Positions 1-7,726 of a stretch of DNA of 13,711 nucleotides are shown piece after piece. Every line of letters starts with the position of its first letter. Position 1 is the first letter of the stretch. This DNA is from Bacillota bacterium (GTDB lineage Bacteria > Bacillota > Clostridia > Acetivibrionales > DTU013), in NCBI GenBank assembly GCA_023435805.1, contig JAEZMC010000283.1:1-13711 (forward strand), written 5' to 3'. Made by a program: the position numbers and the translations under genes. The notes beneath the pieces were generated by a model, which saw nothing but the letters and a program-made list of their open reading frames with translations, did no database searches and was not told the origin of the DNA.

Positions 1-475
1 TCAATTTGGCAGCCATCTCATTCATCTTGTCAACGAATTTACCTATATCACCCGAGGTGTGTTCGGCGACCGCTTTTGCAGCATCGTTTGCCGAGGTAAG
101 CATAATGCTGTAAAGCAATTCCTCAAGCTCATATTTGGCCCCCACCTGAAGGTTGAGGATGGAGCCCTCCGCATCGACAGAATCGGCGCTGATGGTTACA
201 TTGGAGTAGAGGTCGGCGTTTTCAACGGCGATCAGCACGGTCATCAATTTGCATGCAGCCGAAATATGGAGCGGTTGGAGAGTGTTCTTGCTGTAAAGGA
301 TCTGGCCGCTTTCCGCTTCGATAAGAATAGCGGAAGGGGCATTGATCTCAGGTGCCGGAACGGAACTTGCCGCGCCTATACCGATAGCCTGGGACGTCGT
401 TGCAAGACCGACGGTTCCGGGAAATAGCAGTATACATATAAAAATAAACAGAGCAAACCGGCTTACCTTATTCAT
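1..475 (-). CDS. D-alanyl-D-alanine carboxypeptidase-like protein (peptidase S11 family), 3' part missing, probable catalytic Ser replaced
   Basis: The first 158 residues are present and the rest lies beyond the left edge. Residues 1 to about 25 form a signal peptide (basic MNKVSR, then a hydrophobic run). The segment APSAILIEAESGQILYSKN (about 46-64) and the later TSANDAAKAVAEH (about 127-139, carrying the SxN motif S128-A129-N130) are typical of DacA/DacF penicillin-binding proteins that trim the peptidoglycan stem peptide outside the membrane. In the family the nucleophile lies in SxxK, three residues before the lysine. Here the stretch reads H70-I-S-A-A-C-K76, so the nucleophile position (73) is Ala and the nearest Ser (72) is one residue too early. 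The protein may be a non-catalytic homologue. The start is supported by GGAGGG four bases upstream. It lies downstream of glgP on the same strand, with 101 nt between them. The C-terminal KTG box is outside the window. Confidence 0.82.
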   Translation of the reverse strand, partial: MNKVSRFALFIFICILLFPGTVGLATTSQAIGIGAASSVPAPEINAPSAILIEAESGQILYSKNTLQPLHISAACKLMTVLIAVENADLYSNVTISADSVDAEGSILNLQVGAKYELEELLYSIMLTSANDAAKAVAEHTSGDIGKFVDKMNEMAAKL

Positions 476-547
476 CCAACCCTCCAAAATTCCAGTATCT
501 CAACTATCCGTATACCTGTATTCTGCCAGTGTACATGTTAATCAGGG

Positions 548-565
548 CGGATAGAGCTTTATCCG
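548..565. other. Small inverted repeat between glgP and the carboxypeptidase-like gene
   Basis: CGGATA and TATCCG form a perfect 6-bp stem around a six-base loop, just after the glgP stop codon in the minus-strand transcript. No U-run follows, so it is not a convincing intrinsic terminator. It could be an mRNA-stabilising or processing hairpin, or mean nothing. I saw no clear promoter for the downstream gene in this gap, so read-through from glgP is possible. Confidence 0.35.
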
Positions 566-576
566 TAAAGCGGACC

Positions 577-3144
577 CTAATTAATGCACCTGTCCGCCCA
601 TTTTACGAGTCGCATTTCAAATTTGTCTGCCAGATCGGGATGAACCGGAAGTATACGAAAATTGTAGCCATATTCTCCGCCATCCGTCAGGACCAATTCT
701 GCTGATGCTTTGTAGGTGCCGGGAGAAATCTCTTCGACGAACTTCATGTCTGTGAATTCTACACCGGTTACATTTCCGCTGCTGTCCATGCTCCCATAAT
801 TCAATTCAACACGGACGTCCTCGGGTTTCAGGCTTCCCAGCGTCACTACAGCTTCGAGAGTTATCCTCTCTCCGGATATGGCGGGAATGCTCTGTTCGGT
901 ATAATTCCGGCCGCCTACGACTGATACATGCTCCCAGTTTCCGAGAACAGCCTGCTTCCATTGCGTCAGCCTTCTGACGGGCTGGTGGCTGTCGGCAGAC
1001 AGGTGCGAAACCCTGTCAATAGTCGGTATATATAGTCTTGACGTATATTCCTGCACCATCCTGTGGGTGCTGTACTCTCCTGCAAGGGACTTGATGGATT
1101 CCTTCATCATTTTAACCCAGTTCACGGGAATACCATTTTCATCCCTTTCATAATATAGCGGAATCAAGCTGTTTTCAAGTATATCATAAAGTGATTCGCT
1201 ATCGGCATTGTCCTGGTGGTACTCATTTTCATAAATGGCATCACTTCCGATTGCCCAGCCGTTCTGACCGTTGTATCCTTCACGCCACCAGCCGTCCAGC
1301 ACGCTGAGATTGATAATTCCGTTGATGCAGGCTTTCTGCCCGCTCGTACCGCTTGCTTCCAGGGGCATTCGCGGGTTGTTGAGCCAGACATCCACGCTCT
1401 GAACAAACCAACGGGCCAGAGCCATGTTATAGTTCTCAAGAAGTATGACCTTCCCTTCAAAGCCTTGTTGACGCGCAATATCATTGATACTCTTTATGAC
1501 ATCCTGTGCGGGTCTGTCGGCAGGGTGTGCCTTCCCGGCGAATATCAGCTGTACCGGCATGTCCGGAAGATTGAGCAGTTTCTTGACCCTGTTGATGTCC
1601 CGGAAGATCAGCGATGCACGTTTGTAGGTGGCAAAACGTCTGGCGAAGCCGATTGTCAGGACAGAGGGATGAATGGTCCTGCAGGGCTCCATATTCGCCG
1701 GCATTTTATCCGGTTCGTTGCCCATATTAATTCTATGGTTGACGTATTGGGTCATTCCGGCCTTCAGGTTCATATGCTCATGCCACAGCTCTTCATCCGG
1801 AATGCTGTCGACAGCTTCCCATATCTCGTGTTCATTAATCCTGTCCTGCCAGCCTGCCGGCAGGTACTTGTCGAACAGTCTTTTCAGGGAAGGCGCCAGC
1901 CAGGTCAATGTGTGAATGCCGTTCGTCACATGTGTGACAGGCACTTCATCCTCGGGCACACCGGGCCAGAGGTTGTTGAACATACGGCGGGTAACACTTC
2001 CGTGCAGCCTGCTTACTCCGTTTCGCCGGGCTGATAACGTCATGGCGAGCGAAGCCATGTTAAAGCCGTGGGGATTGCCTGTATCCCTTCCAAGCGCTAA
2101 GAATTCATCGCGGCTGATTCCCAGGCTTTCTCTGAATGCAGTAAAATAATAGTCGATGGTGTCGTGGGAAAAGACGTCAATACCTGCAGGTACCGGTGTG
2201 TGCGTGGTGAACACCGATGATGAGGCCACCGCCTCGCAAGCTTCCTTAAAATTCAGGTGATGCCACTGCATATATCTGCGAATGAGCTCCAGACCTAAAA
2301 ATGCGGAGTGCCCCTCATTCATATGATAGGTATAAGCTTTGATGCCAAGGGCTTCGAGAGCTTTCACTCCGCCCATTCCCAGAAGGATTTCCTGCTGGAT
2401 TCTTGTATCGCCGTCACCGCCGTACAGTCTTGCGGTAATGTTCCTGTCCGCATCGCTGTTCTGCGGAACATCCGTATCCAACAGATACAGATGCACCCTG
2501 CCGACCTGAACGAGCCAGATCGAAGCATATACGGCTCTGCCCGGCAGATCAATGTGAATCAGAAGCCTGCCGCCGTTTGAATCCAATACGGGTTTAACGG
2601 CCAGCTCTGACAGGTTTAAAATGCTATAGGCGGTTTCCTGAATACCTTCATGGTTGATCAGCTGATTGAAATAGCCCTGCCTGTAAAAAAGCCCGATGGC
2701 TGTAAAAGGAATGCCGAGATCGCTTGCCGACTTGCAATGGTCCCCGGACAACACACCAAGACCGCCGGAGTAGATAGGCAGGCTTTCGTTCAGCCCAAAT
2801 TCCGCGGAAAAATAGGCGACCATCTTGTCGCCGTACTCCGGGTAAGTCGTATTAAACCATGTGTCGGTACGGTTCATATATTCATCAAATTCTTTAACAA
2901 CCTGATCATAATTATTTATAAATTCCGGATTGTTCAGCTTTTGCGCAAGCTTTTTAACGCTCACCCTGTGCAGAAAGGCTGTCGGATTAGCGCCTAGCCT
3001 GTACCAGAGTCGAGCGTCGATAGACTTGAATAGATCTGCTGCCTGTGCGTTCCAGGTCCACCAGAAGTTATATGCAATATCTGAAAGCCGCGAAAGCCTT
3101 TCAGGTATCATTGTTTTAACGGTTATTCTTCCTAATGGCTTCAT
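577..3144 (-). CDS. glgP: Alpha-glucan (glycogen/maltodextrin) phosphorylase, GT35 family
   Basis: This cytoplasmic enzyme removes terminal alpha-1,4-glucose units from glycogen or maltodextrin with phosphate, giving glucose-1-phosphate. The 855 residues match the alpha-glucan phosphorylase subfamily that starts with a DUF3417-like region (about 10-120, with AYNFWWTWN at 24-32) and differs from the classical MalP/GlgP branch. Recognisable catalytic-domain segments are YFSAEFGLNESLPIYSGGLG (111-130), NEGHSAF (276-282), FARRFATYKRA (500-510) and the PLP site EASGTSGQK, whose lysine is K604, followed by NLSVLDGWW (612-620). About 130 C-terminal residues after 725 look like an appended beta-rich region. 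The ATG is preceded by GGAGGG seven bases upstream. The length is complete and the reading frame intact. No other glycogen genes flank it. I could not identify a convincing promoter in the 234-bp divergent gap. Confidence 0.96.
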   Translation of the reverse strand: MKPLGRITVKTMIPERLSRLSDIAYNFWWTWNAQAADLFKSIDARLWYRLGANPTAFLHRVSVKKLAQKLNNPEFINNYDQVVKEFDEYMNRTDTWFNTTYPEYGDKMVAYFSAEFGLNESLPIYSGGLGVLSGDHCKSASDLGIPFTAIGLFYRQGYFNQLINHEGIQETAYSILNLSELAVKPVLDSNGGRLLIHIDLPGRAVYASIWLVQVGRVHLYLLDTDVPQNSDADRNITARLYGGDGDTRIQQEILLGMGGVKALEALGIKAYTYHMNEGHSAFLGLELIRRYMQWHHLNFKEACEAVASSSVFTTHTPVPAGIDVFSHDTIDYYFTAFRESLGISRDEFLALGRDTGNPHGFNMASLAMTLSARRNGVSRLHGSVTRRMFNNLWPGVPEDEVPVTHVTNGIHTLTWLAPSLKRLFDKYLPAGWQDRINEHEIWEAVDSIPDEELWHEHMNLKAGMTQYVNHRINMGNEPDKMPANMEPCRTIHPSVLTIGFARRFATYKRASLIFRDINRVKKLLNLPDMPVQLIFAGKAHPADRPAQDVIKSINDIARQQGFEGKVILLENYNMALARWFVQSVDVWLNNPRMPLEASGTSGQKACINGIINLSVLDGWWREGYNGQNGWAIGSDAIYENEYHQDNADSESLYDILENSLIPLYYERDENGIPVNWVKMMKESIKSLAGEYSTHRMVQEYTSRLYIPTIDRVSHLSADSHQPVRRLTQWKQAVLGNWEHVSVVGGRNYTEQSIPAISGERITLEAVVTLGSLKPEDVRVELNYGSMDSSGNVTGVEFTDMKFVEEISPGTYKASAELVLTDGGEYGYNFRILPVHPDLADKFEMRLVKWADRCIN

Positions 3145-3378
3145 GTACTGTCCCTCCAGTTGTATGGCAAATTTAATGGTATATTATTATCCACAAAACT
3201 TGTTTTACAACCAATTGAATTAAAGTTCTATTTATAATACCATATTTTTGACCTGAAAATGTTAAATTTATATTAAAGTATGATGAATTAAACGGTCATG
3301 GTGATAAAACGGTTGATTTTTACGAAGTTGCGAAAAATTACCACTTTTAAAAATGATAATTCTGTTTAAAATAGCATC

Positions 3379-3780
3379 ATGTTGAAAAGATTTTTATTTT
3401 ACGGGATATTCGGATGGGGAATTGAAATTATATGGACTGGCCTCGGATCTCTACTGGGCGGAGATTTAAGGCTGCTGGGCCATTCTAATTTATGGATGTT
3501 CCTTATATATGGCTGTGCGGTATTCCTGGAACCCATCCACCATACCATTGCCCGCTGGCCCTGGCTTCTCAGGGGACTTCTGTGGGTACTTCTGATATGG
3601 TGCATTGAGTACTCCAGCGGCCTGCTCCTGTACCTGGTATTGGGTGTACATCCATGGTATTATACGGACAGGTTTGCGGTGAACGGTCTGATCACCCTCG
3701 CCTACGCTCCCGCGTGGTTTGTTGCCGGTATGGTATTTGAGCTGCTGCACGGCAACCTTGACCGTTATGGCGTAGCTTGA
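3379..3780 (+). CDS. Small membrane protein, putative ABC transporter permease family (CmpB / TMEM229-like, PF06541)
   Basis: The 133 residues are mostly hydrophobic, with about four predicted membrane spans (roughly 1-25, 37-55, 65-88 and 102-122). The opening FLFYGIFGWGIEIIWTGLGSL and the conserved Glu-Pro and Trp-rich segments resemble the family named 'putative ABC-transporter type IV', which also includes eukaryotic TMEM229. The molecular function of that family is not established, and no ATPase gene lies nearby, so transporter activity should not be assumed. No Shine-Dalgarno sequence precedes the ATG. A GATAAT box at 3355-3360 would put the transcript start only about 12 nt upstream, so translation may begin on a very short leader. 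It is divergent from glgP. Membership rests on recalled family pattern, not on an alignment. Confidence 0.72.
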   Translation: MLKRFLFYGIFGWGIEIIWTGLGSLLGGDLRLLGHSNLWMFLIYGCAVFLEPIHHTIARWPWLLRGLLWVLLIWCIEYSSGLLLYLVLGVHPWYYTDRFAVNGLITLAYAPAWFVAGMVFELLHGNLDRYGVA

Positions 3781-3891
3781 AGCATATAAATTTGATCCGA
3801 AGGAATGATCCGGAATAAATTAAAAAAGTATTAAATTTTCAGACAATTTGTTTCATGTTCTCTTAAAATAATATAAAATGTATTGAAGCGT

Positions 3892-3920
3892 GCCTTGCAG
3901 GTTTATTATTTTTGCAGGGC
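3892..3920 (+). other. Inverted repeat upstream of the NAGPA-domain gene
   Basis: GCCTTGCA (3892-3899) pairs with TGCAGGGC (3913-3920), giving eight pairs with one G-U around a 13-nt loop. It lies about 95 nt upstream of the next start codon, and no U-run follows. It may be a leader hairpin. I see nothing else definable in the 235-nt gap between the flanking genes except A/T-rich DNA. Confidence 0.3.
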
Positions 3921-4015
3921 TGTTTAGAGAGAGCAAATGTGCAATGAAAGCGTAAGGGCAGATGCTCCGAAAGACTATGATATGAGATATGGGGCAGTAT
4001 TTGAGAGGAGTCGAA

Positions 4016-5026
4016 ATGGAAACCGTTAAAAAACCGGCGCCGAAATCCGCAGGAAGGCGCCTTTTCATATTTTTGCTGTTCGAATTTGTTTTTACCTGCA
4101 TGACCATGCCGTTATTGATATTCTACGGTCCTTTTGATGAAGTAAAAAGGACCATTGTCGGCGCGTCCTGGAACACACTGAACCACCAGTACATTGCAAA
4201 AATTTTCCTGTCCGATAATGCAATCGCCAAAATCGTCAACAGTACCTATGCGGTGGATCCCACGGAGCAGGGAGAGGAGCTGAAGGTGCTGAAGCTGGGC
4301 AATACCCATGATGACAAAATCGAGGTGTTCAATATTGACGGCGGTGATTTTGAAGGCAAGCTGATGGTGGTGCATGATCCCACCAGGATTGCCGTTGGTT
4401 ATTCATCCCAGATGCCTGAATCGGGAGAGACAACCAGTCAGATATCGAAGAAAAATGGAGCGATTGCCGGAATAAATGCAGGAGGATTCCTTGATCGCGG
4501 ATGGACAGGCACCGGCGGTGCACCTCTCGGCTTTATTGTCCATAATGGCGAAGTGGTGCACAACCAGATTAAAAATGAAAAAACAAAACAGGAAACAGTG
4601 GCATTTACAAAGGAAGGCATGCTGATCGTCGGAAAGCATTCCATGGCACAGCTGAAGGAATACGGCATTGAGGAGGGTGTGAGCTTTGGTCCTCCACTGA
4701 TCGTAAACGGCAAGCCTACCATAACAAAAGGAGACGGCGGCTGGGGGATAGCACCGCGTACCGCTATAGGACAGAAAGCGACGGGCGAGGTACTGCTGCT
4801 TGTCATCGACGGCAGGTCACTGACTTCGCTGGGCGCGACGCTGAGAGATGTTCAGGATATACTGCTGAAATACGGCGCAGTAAATGCTGCTAACCTGGAC
4901 GGCGGTTCATCGACTACCATGTACTTTAACGGAAAGGTAATCAATAAACCATCCGACAAGCTGGGCGAGAGGACCGTGCCTACCGCCTTCATTGTAAAGG
5001 CGGCGAAAGGCGGTGGCGGGATTTGA
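4016..5026 (+). CDS. Membrane-anchored phosphodiester glycosidase (NAGPA-domain) family protein
   Basis: The protein of 336 residues has a basic N-terminus, one membrane anchor (about 14-38) and an extracytoplasmic domain of the NAGPA/DUF2233 type (PF09992), often annotated 'exopolysaccharide biosynthesis protein'. The family is named for the enzyme that removes GlcNAc from GlcNAc-1-phospho-mannose. Visible hallmarks are GINAGGF (152-158), GPPLIVNGK (about 225-233), PRTAIG (247-252), NLDGGSSTTMYFNG (293-306) and GERTVPTAFIV near the end. I chose the ATG at 4016 because GAGAGGAG stands five bases before it; a start nine codons upstream has no ribosome binding site. The next gene overlaps its stop codon, so the two are probably translated together. 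In bacteria the substrate is usually a cell-wall or exopolymer phosphodiester. The actual substrate here is unknown. Confidence 0.88.
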   Translation: METVKKPAPKSAGRRLFIFLLFEFVFTCMTMPLLIFYGPFDEVKRTIVGASWNTLNHQYIAKIFLSDNAIAKIVNSTYAVDPTEQGEELKVLKLGNTHDDKIEVFNIDGGDFEGKLMVVHDPTRIAVGYSSQMPESGETTSQISKKNGAIAGINAGGFLDRGWTGTGGAPLGFIVHNGEVVHNQIKNEKTKQETVAFTKEGMLIVGKHSMAQLKEYGIEEGVSFGPPLIVNGKPTITKGDGGWGIAPRTAIGQKATGEVLLLVIDGRSLTSLGATLRDVQDILLKYGAVNAANLDGGSSTTMYFNGKVINKPSDKLGERTVPTAFIVKAAKGGGGI

Positions 5027-6054
5027 AAAAGCTGAAAATGGTATACTGCTGGATTTTGATTTCCGTGTTATTGCAGGCGGCGGTTCTGTCCTATGTCAAC
5101 TTTGTATATCTGCCGGGAAGAGGCTCGGTCAGGGCAACCATGTATGAAGAAGAGGTGCCGAAGGTAAAAGATCGCAGCTTGAAGCTTCCTGAGGATGCAA
5201 AGGATGTGACCGTATCCTTTGACGGCCTGTATGTAGCATACAGGCAGGATGATTCACTTGTTATAGCAAATATCGACAGCCGGAAAACAGTAAAGTCATT
5301 GAAGCCTTCGGGCGGAAGGTTTGCGTATTTCAGATGGCTGCCGGACAGGGAAATGCTTATATATTCCATCAGTGAGCCTGAGGGAAAGAAAGGGCGGGTG
5401 CGGATATCCACCTATGATATCGGTCCGGAGCTTGAAAGAAGCTATCCCGATATAAAAGGTCTGCCGGAAGGAAGTGAGATCATCGATATTGAGCTTTCAC
5501 CGCTGACCAATATTGTCTATCCGATGATCAAAACCGGCAAGACCAAAGCGAAAATATACAAATTCGATATCATGGACAATTTGACATTTATCATGAACAC
5601 GGATGTTTCTACAATCATTAAGGAAACGATGTATACCGACAGCTTGATATACCAGACATCTGACGGCGGGATCCGGATAAGGAATGGTAAGAGCGGCAAA
5701 ACAAGCCGTCTGCCGGTGAAGGAGGCAAAGCTGCTGCTGGCAGCCGACGACTTTGATTTTATCTATGCGGGGGCAGCTGACGAAAATGGCAGGATAATGG
5801 CTATTCATTATGGAAAGGCAGGCCAGAAGGCTGAGGAGTGGAAAACAGCCAGGCCAGATACGCCTGTTTTGGCGGAAAATGTCTTTATCACGGCGGAAGG
5901 CGCCATATATACGGCGGATGTACAGGAGAAAGAAGTCCGGGCAGTGGGTGGAACAAATGCAACAAAATATCAGGGTGAGCTGCTTGCCGTCCTGGACGGA
6001 TATGTTGTATCAAAGGATGGAAGCCGCCTAGTTTTAAATGTGTTGGATAAATAG
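5023..6054 (+). CDS. Unrecognised membrane-anchored protein, possible beta-propeller, coupled to the NAGPA gene
   Basis: I do not recognise this 343-residue protein. It starts with TTG inside the sequence TTGA, which overlaps the stop codon of the NAGPA gene, so it is probably translated by coupling; no good ribosome binding site is visible. Residues about 5-28 form a single hydrophobic signal anchor after a lysine-rich start, and the rest should lie outside the membrane. The body has repeated blocks of the type 'hydrophobic strand, polar turn, IYxxD/IANID' (about 64-84, 97-125, 150-185, 228-246), reminiscent of TolB/WD40-like propeller blades, but I cannot assign blades with certainty. There are no cysteines in the extracytoplasmic part. 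The overlap suggests it works with the NAGPA-domain protein at the cell surface, perhaps as a scaffold or polymer-binding partner (inference). Confidence 0.75.
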   Translation: MKKLKMVYCWILISVLLQAAVLSYVNFVYLPGRGSVRATMYEEEVPKVKDRSLKLPEDAKDVTVSFDGLYVAYRQDDSLVIANIDSRKTVKSLKPSGGRFAYFRWLPDREMLIYSISEPEGKKGRVRISTYDIGPELERSYPDIKGLPEGSEIIDIELSPLTNIVYPMIKTGKTKAKIYKFDIMDNLTFIMNTDVSTIIKETMYTDSLIYQTSDGGIRIRNGKSGKTSRLPVKEAKLLLAADDFDFIYAGAADENGRIMAIHYGKAGQKAEEWKTARPDTPVLAENVFITAEGAIYTADVQEKEVRAVGGTNATKYQGELLAVLDGYVVSKDGSRLVLNVLDK

Positions 6055-6155
6055 ATGCGTTGTTCAAAAGAAAAAACAATACGGTTTTGTTTTATATAAG
6101 CGGCGGGGGGTAATAATAATAAAAGTTACTGTTCATAATTACGGGAGGTAGTAAG

Positions 6156-6488
6156 ATGGCTGGAGATAAAACTGTTGTATTAACAAAGGATAATTTTGAT
6201 GAGCTTGTTACCGGTTCAGACAAGCCAGTATTGGTAGATTTCTGGGCTTCGTGGTGCGGTCCCTGCAGGGCTGTTGCACCTGTTATGGAAGAACTGGCCG
6301 AGGATTATGATGGCCAGGCGGTGATAGGCAAGGTAAATGTGGATAATGAGGGAGAGCTTTCCGCAAAGTTCAGGATCATGAGTATACCTACCGTGATGCT
6401 TTTCAAAGGCGGACAGGTAGTGGACAAAGTGGTAGGCGCAAGACCCAAGGGTGATTTTGTCAAGCTGCTGGAAAAGAACATAGGGTAA
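6156..6488 (+). CDS. trxA: Thioredoxin
   Basis: This is a cytoplasmic disulfide reductant of 110 residues, the usual length. The active site WCGPC is at 33-37 within VDFWASWCGPCRAVAP, and the cis-proline is P78 in MSIPTVMLFKGG. The start is well placed, with GGGAGG seven bases upstream. It is 101 nt beyond the preceding membrane-anchored gene on the same strand and may have its own promoter in that gap, but none is convincing. No thioredoxin reductase gene is in the window. A tandem repeat and a terminator follow the stop codon. Confidence 0.98.
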   Translation: MAGDKTVVLTKDNFDELVTGSDKPVLVDFWASWCGPCRAVAPVMEELAEDYDGQAVIGKVNVDNEGELSAKFRIMSIPTVMLFKGGQVVDKVVGARPKGDFVKLLEKNIG

Positions 6489-6489
6489 A

Positions 6490-6561
6490 CGATATAGAAC
6501 ACAATATAGAACACGATATAGAACACAATACAGAACACAATACAGAACACGATACGGAAAG
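6490..6561 (+). repeat. 12-bp tandem repeat, five close copies plus one degenerate, in the trxA 3' UTR
   Basis: Starting one base after the trxA stop, the unit C(A/G)ATA(T/C)AGAACA occurs head to tail at 6490, 6502, 6514, 6526 and 6538, with a decayed sixth copy at 6550 (CGATACGGAAAG). The copies differ only at positions 2 and 6. The order is GT, AT, GT, AC, AC, so the array is a small diverging minisatellite. It lies between the stop codon and the terminator, so it is transcribed but not translated with trxA. Confidence 0.95.
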
Positions 6562-6570
6562 AACGAAGGG

Positions 6571-6598
6571 GGTTGTTGCCAAACAGCAGCCTCTTTTT
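6571..6598 (+). terminator. Intrinsic terminator after trxA
   Basis: GGTTGTTG (6571-6578) pairs with CAGCAGCC (6584-6591), eight pairs including two G-U, around the five-base loop CCAAA. The stem is followed by TC and five T. It closes the trxA transcription unit. Confidence 0.85.
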
Positions 6599-6709
6599 AA
6601 CGTCTGCAACTTTTTAACTTATATAAGAAGAAAAAGCAGGAATTTATAAAAGTTTATTGAATATATAAAGGAACATGAAAATCAGACAAAAGCGTAAAGG
6701 GGGATGCTC

Positions 6710-7162
6710 ATGCCTGGGGAAAAGCGGTTCAGAACCTCGTTTATGGGTGGTTTTAATAAATCTGATGTAAACGCATATATAGAAAGAATGCTAAGGGAAT
6801 TCGACGATAAGTTGAAGGAGAAGGAAGAAGAAATCGCCGTCCTGAAAAATGAAAGCCGGGAATACAGGCTGAAATATGAGGAGTTGGCAAATAAGCTGGA
6901 TCAAATCAACGAAGACCGCGCCCGCATAGCCGAGGTGCTGATCAAAGCACAGGAGCAGGCGGGAGCCATGCTTGAGAATGCCCGGTATGAAGCTTTGGAA
7001 GAAAAGAAAAAGCTTGAGGATGTCATTGAGCAGGAAAAGGAAAAGCTGGTTGACATCCGTCAGGAACTGAAAAGCCTTAAAGGCGAAGTGGTCAATACCC
7101 TTAAGAAGTACGAGTCGCAGCTGGGTTCGTTTGTAAAGGAAGATGACAGGGAAGAGGAATAA
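6710..7162 (+). CDS. DivIVA-domain coiled-coil protein
   Basis: The protein has 150 residues. The N-terminal segment FRTSFMGGFNKSDVNAYIERM (about 6-26) fits the DivIVA-type membrane-binding domain, and almost all the rest (about 27-130) is a charged coiled coil rich in Glu and Lys. Family members recognise curved membrane at poles or the septum and recruit cell-division or envelope proteins. At this length it is shorter than classical DivIVA/GpsB-plus-tail proteins and is better called DivIVA-like than divIVA itself. An ATG at 6704 touches the ribosome binding site AAAGGGGG, whereas the ATG at 6710 has normal spacing of six bases, so I chose the latter. It stands alone between the trxA terminator and a convergent gene, and not in the usual ylmE-H/ileS neighbourhood. 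Confidence 0.85.
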   Translation: MPGEKRFRTSFMGGFNKSDVNAYIERMLREFDDKLKEKEEEIAVLKNESREYRLKYEELANKLDQINEDRARIAEVLIKAQEQAGAMLENARYEALEEKKKLEDVIEQEKEKLVDIRQELKSLKGEVVNTLKKYESQLGSFVKEDDREEE

Positions 7163-7181
7163 CTCGCTGGAAGTCAGCCTG

Positions 7182-7571
7182 TCATATGACTTTTACATAT
7201 ACCTGCCGCTGACGCGGTCCGTCAAATTCACAAAAATAAATACCCTGCCAGGTACCAAGAACAAGCCGGCCGTTTTCCACGATTACCTGTTGTGAGAAAC
7301 CGAACAAGCCGGCTTTGATGTGTGCCGCGGAGTTGCCTTCCATATGCCGGTAACCGTCCCGCAGCGGCACGATCTTGTCCAGCTCGGTCAAAATGTCATG
7401 TACGACGTCGGGGTCAGCGTTTTCGTTGATGGTTACACCTGCGGTAGTATGCGGTACAAATACTGTGCAGATTCCTGATTTGATGCCGCTTTCCGTTACG
7501 GCTGCCTGAACCTCCCGGGTAATGTTCCGCATTTCAGCGGATCTGGATGTGGTGATGCCAAATTTGGTCAT
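7182..7571 (-). CDS. yjbQ: YjbQ family protein (UPF0047, secondary thiamine-phosphate synthase-like)
   Basis: The 129 residues are the normal length for the family. Signature blocks are CTVFVPHTTAGVTINENADPDV (about 35-56), RHMEGNSAAHIKAG (about 75-88), LGTWQGIYFCEFDGPR (about 95-110). Conserved His and Glu residues (about H41, H76, E78, H84) form the known active-site cleft. E. coli YjbQ can make thiamine phosphate in a side reaction, but its true role is unsettled. The ATG at 7571 has AGGAGG nine bases upstream; an upstream TTG in frame would put the ribosome binding site inside the gene, and another ATG directly abuts it. The gene converges on the DivIVA-like gene with only 19 bp between the stop codons and no strong terminator there. 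Confidence 0.92.
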   Translation of the reverse strand: MTKFGITTSRSAEMRNITREVQAAVTESGIKSGICTVFVPHTTAGVTINENADPDVVHDILTELDKIVPLRDGYRHMEGNSAAHIKAGLFGFSQQVIVENGRLVLGTWQGIYFCEFDGPRQRQVYVKVI

Positions 7572-7726
7572 ATTATTCATCCTCCTGTATTTCAAAAGCT
7601 CCTGGTGATTTGGTCGTGCTCACTTTTAGATATGGATCCTCCGGTAATTATCCTATCATTTACAATGGCATCCATGCAAGGAGGCAATTGACTTTTGCAG
7701 GTGGCCATCCCATGCCAATCCATCCT

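Noticed and set aside
1216..2034. A 272-codon open frame on the plus strand inside glgP
   Set aside because: It is fully antisense to an intact glgP with all catalytic motifs, its product shows no family pattern, and there is no ribosome binding site. It is a shadow frame.
3989..4015. Upstream ATG start for the NAGPA-domain protein
   Set aside because: It has no ribosome binding site, while the ATG at 4016 has GAGAGGAG five bases upstream.
6490..6561. Possible CRISPR-like array after trxA
   Set aside because: The copies are contiguous 12-mers with no spacers and no cas genes are present, so it is a simple tandem repeat.
6675..6770. A short plus-strand open frame (31 codons) upstream of and overlapping the DivIVA-like start, with AAAGGAAC before its ATG
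   Set aside because: It overlaps the DivIVA-like start out of frame, its peptide has no signal or motif, and the downstream AAAGGGGG serves the ATG at 6710 far better.
7171..7194. AAGTCA/TGACTT hairpin followed by TTT as a terminator for the DivIVA-like gene
   Set aside because: It has only six A/T-rich pairs with a ten-base loop and overlaps the end of yjbQ. Too weak to call.
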